Shown here: positions 7,688-13,846 of the stretch, piece by piece | Layout of the letters: the number at the start of each line of letters is the position of its first letter | Position numbering within the stretch: position 1 is the first letter of the stretch | Assembly: GCA_016874895.1 (NCBI GenBank) | Contig: VGSX01000026.1 | Location: 1 to 21,718 of the forward strand | DNA length: 21,718 bases | Origin: Deltaproteobacteria bacterium | GTDB taxonomy: Bacteria > Desulfobacterota > Desulfobaccia > Desulfobaccales > Desulfobaccaceae | Direction of reading: 5' to 3' | Made by a program: the position numbers and the translations under genes | Notes under the pieces: model-generated | The model's database searches: none | What the model was told of the DNA's origin: nothing | Seen by the model: only the letters and a program-made list of their open reading frames with translations

Positions 7688-8416
7688 TTACTGATCGGCT
7701 TCTTTGCCTGGGTAATCCTTGGCCCGGCTGGTTTCTTTGGCTGTTTTGGGCTTTGGACCGGACTCGGCAGTTTCCTCGGTTTTGGCCTCCGATGCGGTTT
7801 CGGCTCCCGAGGAAGTCAGGAAGCTGGGAACTGCGGCACTGGCGACATCTTTGACGCCTTCGACGACACCCACCAGGAATATTGAGACGCTCCGGGTAGT
7901 GGTAGAGCCTATGGCGCCGGCGGCTTCGATGGCTCCCTGGACCGCGCTGGTAGCGGCGTTGCCCGCATTGCCGCCAATATCCCGGACTGCTTCGATAATG
8001 CCATCAACTGCCCGACGGGCTACCAAGGCCACGTCAGTTCCGACATCGGCGGCACCTTTGACCGCCCCCCGGGCCACCTGGCCGGCGGCCGTAATGACAT
8101 CACCGCCCAGGTCGGCAACGCCCAGAACAATGCCTTTAGCAGCATTTTTGGTGCTCATGAGGATGCCATAGCCTACTTCTTCGGTGGCTTTCAGGGTGCC
8201 TTTGACAACATCCCGGCTCACCTCCACCACATCTCCGGCCACGGCCCCGGTAGCCTTCAAGGTATCGGAGGCCGTATTCCGGGCTACGGTCACAATCTGG
8301 TTCTCGATTTCATTGAGCCCCTTGAGGCTGTTCACCACACCTTCTTTCACGAAACTTCCGGCATCTCCCAGCAGTTCCCCCAAGCCGGTGGTTTTCGGGG
8401 TATTTTCCTTTTCCAT
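7688..8416 (-). CDS. Amphipathic 22-residue-repeat protein (apolipoprotein/LEA-like)
   Basis: 242 residues, no recognised enzymatic domain. From about residue 22 to 197 it consists of eight consecutive 22-residue units (starts at 22, 44, 66, 88, 110, 132, 154, 176). The loose consensus is xxxxAVxGxxxGxxDxGxDxxx; example units are VSRDVVKGTLKATEEVG... and AAGQVARGAVKGAADVG.... The 22 (2 x 11) periodicity, Ala/Gly/Val-rich faces and scattered Lys/Asp/Glu are typical of amphipathic helices that lie on lipid surfaces (apolipoproteins, perilipins, synuclein-like 11-mers) and of LEA proteins. The C-terminus (about 204-242) is a hydrophilic Glu/Lys/Ser tail. There is no signal peptide. AGGAGGAG lies just before the ATG. 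Position immediately upstream of the HMA2-P-ATPase suggests a membrane-coating partner of the pump. Phasin-like granule binding is an alternative. Confidence 0.8.
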   Translation of the reverse strand: MEKENTPKTTGLGELLGDAGSFVKEGVVNSLKGLNEIENQIVTVARNTASDTLKATGAVAGDVVEVSRDVVKGTLKATEEVGYGILMSTKNAAKGIVLGVADLGGDVITAAGQVARGAVKGAADVGTDVALVARRAVDGIIEAVRDIGGNAGNAATSAVQGAIEAAGAIGSTTTRSVSIFLVGVVEGVKDVASAAVPSFLTSSGAETASEAKTEETAESGPKPKTAKETSRAKDYPGKEADQ

Positions 8417-8602
8417 GGTCTCCTCCTGTCAAGTTATCAAGACATCTTTCGCAGTTGGATTATTCCGGTTATTATATTTATCCATATCACATTTTTTTTC
8501 CCGTTGAAGGGTATTAATATATTGCTCATAATTTTCTAACATAGTGCGACTATTCAAAGTTATTAAATTGCCCGTTACAGAAAAATTAATTCTAATTAAA
8601 AA

Positions 8603-8631
8603 TTAACAATTACGATGTACGATATTAATAT
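8603..8631 (+). promoter_or_regulatory. Possible sigma70 promoter for the plus-strand HMA2 gene
   Basis: TTAACA (8603-8608), a 17-bp spacer, then TAATAT (8626-8631), about 50 bp before the GTG start. It lies in a very AT-rich 264-bp divergent intergenic region (8417-8680), so chance matches are easy; no other feature was recognised in that region. Confidence 0.3.
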
Positions 8632-8680
8632 TCATTTTTTATGATTAAATTATTAATTAACATTTTAAGGAGGAACAATC

Positions 8681-9052
8681 GTGCAGATTGCCACTGATTA
8701 TATTCATGCACTTGAGGGTCGCCTTCGGATTAAAGTGCCAGGAATCAAAGGCTCTCCGGTCAGGGCCGGGGAACTGGAAAAACAGGTTAAATGGCAGCCA
8801 GGGATCGATTATATTAAAGCCAATCCAACCACGGGTAATGTCCTGGTTTACTATGATTCACAGAAGATTGGACAAAAGCGCATCCTAAAGGCCATGCAAG
8901 AATTAGGTTATCTCCAGTTCTCTAACTCTGGCTCGCTCAATAGTTTAGGGGCTCAGGAGGCCAAAACCTCGACCATGGAAAATTTGGTTGCTACAGTGGC
9001 TCAATCCATCATGGAAGTTGCGCTGACCAGACTAGTTACGGCGATCATTTAG
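8681..9052 (+). CDS. Small HMA2-like domain protein
   Basis: 123 residues starting at GTG, preceded by a strong AAGGAGG seven bases upstream. Residues 7-80 form an HMA2-like domain: HALEGRLRIKVPGIKG, then KANPTTGNVLVYYD, the same two blocks as in the P-ATPase N-terminus and in the membrane protein at 9204-9803. There is no CxxC, so classical soft-metal binding is not expected. After a Ser/Gly-rich linker (81-97) the C-terminal 25 residues (MENLVATVAQSIMEVALTRLVTAII) form one amphipathic or weakly hydrophobic helix that could sit on a membrane. It is the only plus-strand gene between 880 and 12094 and is transcribed divergently from the repeat-protein/P-ATPase unit, so it may be regulated separately. 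Its exact biochemical role is unknown. Confidence 0.78.
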   Translation: MQIATDYIHALEGRLRIKVPGIKGSPVRAGELEKQVKWQPGIDYIKANPTTGNVLVYYDSQKIGQKRILKAMQELGYLQFSNSGSLNSLGAQEAKTSTMENLVATVAQSIMEVALTRLVTAII

Positions 9053-9110
9053 GAAAAAGATTAACTGCAAAAAAGTGTGCGAGCTTGTTGCCAGGAAGGA
9101 GCGTCGGCTG

Positions 9111-9129
9111 ATTGGGATGTTATCCCGAT
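9111..9129. terminator. Possible terminator hairpin between convergent HMA2 genes
   Basis: ATTGGGAT / GTT / ATCCCGAT forms an eight-pair stem (one G-T) in the 151-bp gap between two convergent genes. The nearest T-run (TTTTT) is 11 bases beyond the stem on the plus strand, so it is a weak intrinsic terminator at best. Confidence 0.3.
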
Positions 9130-9203
9130 AAACGGCAGAATTTTTCTCGAAAACTATTCCTAACCAGCAAAGTGGCCCTAAGCAAAACACTGGGATCGTA
9201 TTC

Positions 9204-9803
9204 TTAATCGCTGATTCCCAGGTCAGCCATTTCCTCCATGGTTGCATGCAACGCTTCCGCCTCTGCTAGACCAGGGGTCCTAATGGGATGAAACATCATA
9301 AAGGTCGCCAAGGCGAACCAGAGTAAATTATACCATGCCGGTGGAGTTGCTTTTTCAGAGATCATACCTCTGATACCTAAAAAGAAGAGCGTGACCGGCA
9401 GCAGAACTTTTAAATCTATTCCTCCCAAAGCATTGCCCACCGTAGTATTCAATATTCCAAAGAAATGAGCAATCGATCCGGCCAGGGGAGCAGGGGAGCC
9501 GGGGGTGACAGGACCAGGCTTTAAATACTGCGAGACCTGGAGGCTGGTGAGGTTGGGAGCTATGACTTTAAGGACCGCCAATACTTGCCGTGTGCTCTGT
9601 TTAGTCAGGGCTCTCTGGGGATCGAAAAAAATCAATAAACTGCCGGTAACAGGATTACCCTTCACCTGGGTAACAGCCGGCACCGCCTGCAGATTCCCGA
9701 TGATTTCCGCCATGAGGTCAGGATTACCTTTGAGTTGGCCACACTGCAAACGTATTCTTCCCGGGATGGCATGAACGAGATTAATTCCTGGGGTAAGGTT
9801 CAC
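9204..9803 (-). CDS. HMA2-like protein with C-terminal membrane hairpin
   Basis: 199 residues from a GTG start with a weak ribosome site, 25 bp after the DUF5132-like gene, so the two are probably co-transcribed. Residues 8-80 are the HMA2-like domain: VHAIPGRIRLQ, then KGNPVTGSLLIFFDP. A Pro-rich linker (95-106) is followed by two hydrophobic segments, about 131-147 (LKVLLPVTLFFLGI) and 157-171 (WYNLLWFALATFMM), then an acidic C-terminal helix. The layout (PGRIR-type domain plus membrane hairpin) resembles what I remember of ferrosome-associated FezC-type proteins, but that comparison is from memory. In this neighbourhood it could recruit or assemble with the P-ATPase through the shared domain. 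No catalytic motif is visible. Confidence 0.78.
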   Translation of the reverse strand: MNLTPGINLVHAIPGRIRLQCGQLKGNPDLMAEIIGNLQAVPAVTQVKGNPVTGSLLIFFDPQRALTKQSTRQVLAVLKVIAPNLTSLQVSQYLKPGPVTPGSPAPLAGSIAHFFGILNTTVGNALGGIDLKVLLPVTLFFLGIRGMISEKATPPAWYNLLWFALATFMMFHPIRTPGLAEAEALHATMEEMADLGISD

Positions 9804-9828
9804 GGTCGTACCGGTTCACAAATCGTGA

Positions 9829-10092
9829 TCAGCTCTGGGGCGGGGGAGTTTGGGCCGCAGCCGCCCGCTCTGCTTTAGCTTCGGCCATCAGATCACTGAT
9901 CTGTTCCCCTGCCTCGGCAACGTATTCTTGTACCGTATCCGCCAAAGCCATGCCGCCTTTGATGAGCCCTTTAATAACGGGCCGGGCCATAGCAGCCACA
10001 GCCGGCAGAACAATGGGAGCAAGTACCGCGACCCCGGCAACGACTGCAATACTCGGCAAGGATCCTTTGAGAGCTTCTTTAAAGATACTCAT
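9829..10092 (-). CDS. DUF5132-like small membrane protein
   Basis: 87 residues. A hydrophobic segment at about 14-36 (IAVVAGVAVLAPIVLPAVAA) is followed by a basic hinge (ARPVIKGLIKGGMALAD) and a charged helix (EYVAEAGEQISDLMAEAKAE), ending in an Ala/Pro/Gln tail. This order, with 'VAVLAPxxxP' and 'AEAGEQxxDLxAEAKAE', is what I recognise as DUF5132, a family of unknown function. AAGGA lies ten bases before the ATG. The 85 bp upstream is AT-rich and contains several TATAAT-like boxes (for example near 10161-10166 on the minus strand), so it probably has its own promoter. It precedes the HMA2 membrane protein, consistent with a shared role in the pump module. Confidence 0.75.
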   Translation of the reverse strand: MSIFKEALKGSLPSIAVVAGVAVLAPIVLPAVAAMARPVIKGLIKGGMALADTVQEYVAEAGEQISDLMAEAKAERAAAAQTPPPQS

Positions 10093-10177
10093 CTTTATAA
10101 TTTCCTTACTGGTTTTTATATAATTAAAAATTATTTTTTTACTATGTTCATATCATGTTATTATAGTACTCTCAAAG

Positions 10178-12094
10178 TTAGTTTTTAGTTAGATAATTGT
10201 TAGCCTGTAAAGCTGGCTCGAACCCATTGCAACCGTTTTTCAGCGGGTTGGTTAGCATGTGGTAGGAATAATACGGTCGGCTGTGATATTGCAGGAAGTC
10301 TGCCAGGCCTTCTTTGCCCATATAACGCTGCAACACCTGATGGGGCGTCTGGAGCAAATCAACCAGGATTAATCCGTCCAGGGCATTATTGAAGTGAGGA
10401 TCTCGGTTAAAACCCAGGAGTTTACCTCCCAGTTTTAAATACTGTTTCAGCAGGATGGGCACCCCCTTCTGTTTGGGGTCCAGGTCGGCAATCAGCGCCG
10501 AGAGTTCCTCCACTTTCCGGGTTCCTGTCAAGGCTAGTCGTAAATCCCGACTCCGGCACTTTTTAACCTGAAAAGGGTTTTTGGGTCGGATGAATTGAGC
10601 CAACTCAGGCAGGAAACTATGCATCCTCAACCACGTGGCCAGTAGCCCCTGGGAAAATTCATTATAGGCATTGCTGATTGACACCGGTCCGAATAAGATT
10701 TGATAATGCGGGTTCCGAACCACAAAGCGTCCAATGCCTTTCCACAGTAACAGTAGCGCCGAATAATTTTTCTGATACTCTTCTCGAATAAAAGACCGGC
10801 CAAGTTCCACGGCCGGATGTATTTCTTTTAAAAAAAACCCTTCGAAGTCAAATAAAGTCGTCGTGTACAATCCCCGAGGGCCCAGGCTGGCCAAAATCTG
10901 GTCGGTCCGTCCCAGACGATAGGCTCCCACCAGTTCCTGCTTGTCGTGATTCCAGAGGAAAAGATGCAGGTAATGGGCATCAAACCGGTCCAGATCAACG
11001 GCCTTGCCGGTGCCCTCGTGCACGATCCGAAAGGTGACTTCCCGCAGACGCCCGATTTCCCGCAGCAGGTGGGGAATTTGAGATGCTTCCGCATAACAGA
11101 CCGCCAAATTGCCGCTGTGGACCAGAATTTGGGAGGTGGGCAGGTTGTTGACCTCTTGAATTAAGAGCTTCTGGTCCAACGCCGGGATAATTTTTTCCAG
11201 CAGGTTTTTTTTCTTTACCGGAGACCTTGGGATAAGGGGATTCTTGGTGCTCACGGGAGAAAAATTTTCCTGCAACATATAGGTGCGCAGGCGTAGATAT
11301 TCTGTCACCTGGTCGTCTGACCCCAGGTATCTGATCTTTTCCTGTCCGATCACCCGGCCGATTTTGATCTGGATAGTTTTGCCGCTTTTATTGACTGCCT
11401 CCCGGGGCAGCAGGGCGGTGCGCAAGAGGGGGTGGATCAGCCCCAGGCATTGGAACAAAGCGCCGTTGTGTCCGGCAAAAAATAACGGCACGACTTGAGC
11501 CCGGGATTTGCGGATGAGACCGGCCACGGTAGTACTCCAGACCGGGTCGGTGATCTTCAAGTGCGGCCAGGTCAGATGGGATACTTCTCCGGCCGGGAAG
11601 ACTGCCAGCAACCCACCTTGCTGCAGCCAGAGCAGGGCTTTCCTCAGGCCGGCCAGATTGGCGCGGGCGGCACCCTTGCCGCTGAAGGGATCCACATAAA
11701 TAAAGAGATCCTGCAGTTCGATAACCGGTCGCAAAAGATAATTTGCCAGGATTTTTACATCTCGGCGCACCCTCCCCAATAAAGCCGGCAGAATGATCCC
11801 TTCCACTCCTCCGAAGGGATGATTAGACACCACTACCACCGGTCCCTGGGCCGGAATCCTGGCAAGATCCTCCTCGGCCAGATTGTAGTGGACATCGAGG
11901 GCTTGCAACAGAGCAGTTAAAAACTGCCACTGGTCCGGAGCCGAGACGGCCCGGGCGTAGACATGGTTGATGTGGTGGAGACAGATCAGCTTTTCCAGAG
12001 GATTCTGGAACACCTGGAATACCTTATGGAACTTACCCTGAGTAACCGGCAAGCTCAAGCCACGAAAGTCGGTTGGATAATAATGGCCCTTCAA
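10178..12094 (-). CDS. Two-domain acyltransferase: PlsC-like N-half, OlsB-like GNAT C-half (OlsF-type)
   Basis: 638 residues from a TTG start with GGGGAG seven bases upstream. The N-half (about 75-290) is an LPLAT/PlsC-like O-acyltransferase with NHPFGGVEG (91-99; the hemolysin-type His-X5-acid variant of HX4D) and FPAGE (166-170). The C-half (about 330-560) is a GNAT-type N-acyltransferase of the OlsB/hemolysin group, with ELVGAYRLGRTD and ELGRSFIREEYQ. Fusion of OlsA-like and OlsB-like halves is the architecture of OlsF, which makes ornithine lipid from ornithine and two acyl donors; that product is inferred, and other amino-acid lipids or a housekeeping acyltransferase are possible. The last 60 residues are unassigned. 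It is divergent from the methyltransferase-psd-glycosyltransferase operon, across a 271-bp AT-rich region, and is followed after 85 bp by the DUF5132-like gene. Confidence 0.82.
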   Translation of the reverse strand: MKGHYYPTDFRGLSLPVTQGKFHKVFQVFQNPLEKLICLHHINHVYARAVSAPDQWQFLTALLQALDVHYNLAEEDLARIPAQGPVVVVSNHPFGGVEGIILPALLGRVRRDVKILANYLLRPVIELQDLFIYVDPFSGKGAARANLAGLRKALLWLQQGGLLAVFPAGEVSHLTWPHLKITDPVWSTTVAGLIRKSRAQVVPLFFAGHNGALFQCLGLIHPLLRTALLPREAVNKSGKTIQIKIGRVIGQEKIRYLGSDDQVTEYLRLRTYMLQENFSPVSTKNPLIPRSPVKKKNLLEKIIPALDQKLLIQEVNNLPTSQILVHSGNLAVCYAEASQIPHLLREIGRLREVTFRIVHEGTGKAVDLDRFDAHYLHLFLWNHDKQELVGAYRLGRTDQILASLGPRGLYTTTLFDFEGFFLKEIHPAVELGRSFIREEYQKNYSALLLLWKGIGRFVVRNPHYQILFGPVSISNAYNEFSQGLLATWLRMHSFLPELAQFIRPKNPFQVKKCRSRDLRLALTGTRKVEELSALIADLDPKQKGVPILLKQYLKLGGKLLGFNRDPHFNNALDGLILVDLLQTPHQVLQRYMGKEGLADFLQYHSRPYYSYHMLTNPLKNGCNGFEPALQANNYLTKN

Positions 12095-12171
12095 AGGATT
12101 TTCTCCCCAAAATAAATAAATTTTTTATCCCACTCCGACAATCAATAACTTGGTATTGTTAGGCAGTTAAA

Positions 12172-12187
12172 AAACTCAGATGAGTTT
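12172..12187. repeat. Small perfect hairpin in the divergent regulatory region
   Basis: AAACTCA-GA-TGAGTTT is a perfect inverted repeat. A second overlapping arm (GAGTTTT at 12195-12201) could pair with the same AAAACTC, giving alternative folds. It lies between the divergent acyltransferase and methyltransferase genes and could be an operator or a leader hairpin; the sequence alone does not tell. Confidence 0.4.
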
Positions 12188-12246
12188 ATCATGAGGAGTT
12201 TTATTATTGTATTTCTAACAAATAAAAATCATTAGAAAATCTATTA

Positions 12247-12275
12247 TTAACATTATCAAAACAAAAGGCTATAAT
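12247..12275 (+). promoter_or_regulatory. Sigma70-type promoter for the methyltransferase-psd-glycosyltransferase operon
   Basis: TTAACA (12247-12252), exactly 17 bp, then TATAAT (12270-12275): five of six and six of six consensus matches. Predicted start near 12282, leaving a leader of about 84 nt before the ATG at 12366, which has AAAGGAGG. The region 12095-12365 is otherwise AT-rich and empty apart from the hairpin at 12172-12187. Confidence 0.6.
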
Positions 12276-12365
12276 AGAGAAAACTAATTACTTGCATAGA
12301 ATTAATATAATCTTAATTGTATTTTGATAATGGTTAGATATTTTTAATACTGTAAAGGAGGCCTT

Positions 12366-13094
12366 ATGCCAATTAATTTAAAAAGAGATTTTATTGTAGA
12401 ACAGGAAAGTATCAGCTTGAATCCTGGCCTGTTGAAGGACATTTTTTCTTTTGCCAAGCCCTTTGGCCATAATGAGGACGCCAAAAATTTGAACCTGGGT
12501 TTCGGCTTTCTCTACTATGGATTGGCCAGAACGTTGCGGCCACAGCATACGTTGGTGATCGGTTCCGGGTATGGCTTCAGCGTGGTCTGTTTTGCCTTGG
12601 GGATAAAGGATAACGGCAAAGGGAATCTGAGCTTTATTGACCCTTCGTACTCACTGTTAAAGGACGGTCCTTTCAAGACCATCGGCGGGGTGGGATTTTG
12701 GGACGATGAGACAAAAGTAAAGAGTCACTTCCAACGTTTTGAAGTTGATCACCTTATCAGGCATTACAAAATGCGGAGTGACGAATTTTTCCCTTTATAT
12801 GAATCCATGCAGCTGGCCCCCATTGACCTTGCCTTTATTGACGGCAGTCATGCTTATAAAGACGTCAGATATGATTTTATTAAAGTCTTGGAGCGCTCGA
12901 AAAAGAATACTTACATCCTGCTGCACGATTCCAATATTTACATCAGAGAAATTCTCCAACATTCCGGGGTAAAGAAGTGGTTGAATACCATCACAGTGTT
13001 TAAGGAATTTTTTGAAGTGATAGATTTTCCTTTCTCGTCGGGTGTAGCGCTGGTGCGGGTACGCAAGGCAACTGCATGGAAGCACGTATCTTAG
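12366..13094 (+). CDS. Class I SAM-dependent methyltransferase (Methyltransf_24-like)
   Basis: 242 residues. The glycine-rich SAM loop is LVIGSGYGFSVV (about 63-74), a variant of GxGxG. LSFIDPSYSLL gives the acidic strand-2 region, and IDLAFIDGSHAYKDVRYDF followed by LHDSN is the signature of the Methyltransf_24/O-methyltransferase-like group, where the FIDGxH and HD residues line the active site. The ATG has AAAGGAGG four bases upstream and sits behind a good promoter. The downstream psd overlaps it by 19 bp, so the two are translationally coupled. Substrate unknown: context suggests a lipid or headgroup substrate (for instance the amine made by Psd), but this family also methylates sugars and small metabolites. 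No signal or membrane segment. Confidence 0.75.
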   Translation: MPINLKRDFIVEQESISLNPGLLKDIFSFAKPFGHNEDAKNLNLGFGFLYYGLARTLRPQHTLVIGSGYGFSVVCFALGIKDNGKGNLSFIDPSYSLLKDGPFKTIGGVGFWDDETKVKSHFQRFEVDHLIRHYKMRSDEFFPLYESMQLAPIDLAFIDGSHAYKDVRYDFIKVLERSKKNTYILLHDSNIYIREILQHSGVKKWLNTITVFKEFFEVIDFPFSSGVALVRVRKATAWKHVS

Positions 13095-13774
13095 TCGGCT
13101 TGGGAGTGATTTTGGCTGTGAGCCTGGGAGCCTTGCTCTTCTGGCGTTATATCTGGTTTTTTCGTAATCCGAGAAGGACTATTCCCGGCGGACAGAACAT
13201 CGTGAGTCCGGCGGACGGCACCGTGGTGTATGTCAAACAGGTTCAACCCCAGGAAAAGGTTATTGCCATCAAAAAAGGCGTGGTGGTGAGTGTTAATGAC
13301 ATTACCCGGGCTGACCTGGAGACGCCCAAGATATTGATTGGGGTCTTTATGAGCCCCTTTAATGTGCACTATAACAGGATGCCCCTGACCGGCCAGATTG
13401 AATTTATCAAACATTATCCCGGGGAAGGAGCCAACCGACACATGGGCCCCATGCATTGGCGCACCTTGCTGAAACACCAACCCTTATATGCCGACAGTCT
13501 GCATATCTTTACTAATGAGCGGACAGTAACGAAATTCAGGAGTAATTTCGGTCAGGAGAGGGTGAATGGCTACATCGTGCAGATTGCCGGCCAGAGTGTG
13601 CATGGCATCGACAGTTATGTCAAGCCGGGACAGGCTCTGGCCAAGGGTGAGATCTTTGGCATGATTCGCATCGGCTCCCAGGTTGATTTGGTGCTGACCT
13701 GGCTGCCCGGCATGCGACTGCGGGTCAAACCTGGCGACAAGGTTTATGCCGGGGAAACAATTCTCATCGACTAA
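13076..13774 (+). CDS. psd: Phosphatidylserine decarboxylase, short form
   Basis: 232 residues, the size of rhizobial-type short Psd. It decarboxylates phosphatidylserine to phosphatidylethanolamine at the inner membrane using a pyruvoyl group formed by self-cleavage. An N-terminal membrane segment (5-28, LVGLGVILAVSLGALLFWRY) is followed by SPADG (44-48), FMSPFNVHYNR (91-101) and the cleavage site RIGSQVD with Gly200-Ser201, corresponding to the FGS/IGS of the family. The ATG lies inside the end of the methyltransferase gene (19-bp overlap), with AAGG just upstream. No phosphatidylserine synthase (pssA), its usual partner, is next to it here; instead the PHP-glycosyltransferase follows after 72 bp. 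Archaetidylserine or related decarboxylases are alternatives in principle. Confidence 0.9.
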   Translation: MEARILVGLGVILAVSLGALLFWRYIWFFRNPRRTIPGGQNIVSPADGTVVYVKQVQPQEKVIAIKKGVVVSVNDITRADLETPKILIGVFMSPFNVHYNRMPLTGQIEFIKHYPGEGANRHMGPMHWRTLLKHQPLYADSLHIFTNERTVTKFRSNFGQERVNGYIVQIAGQSVHGIDSYVKPGQALAKGEIFGMIRIGSQVDLVLTWLPGMRLRVKPGDKVYAGETILID

Positions 13775-13846
13775 CCATTGCTGCGAGGTGTTTTTTTTTA
13801 CAATTAACAACCGAGCACGGACCTCTTGAGGTGCAGGAGCCTGTCC

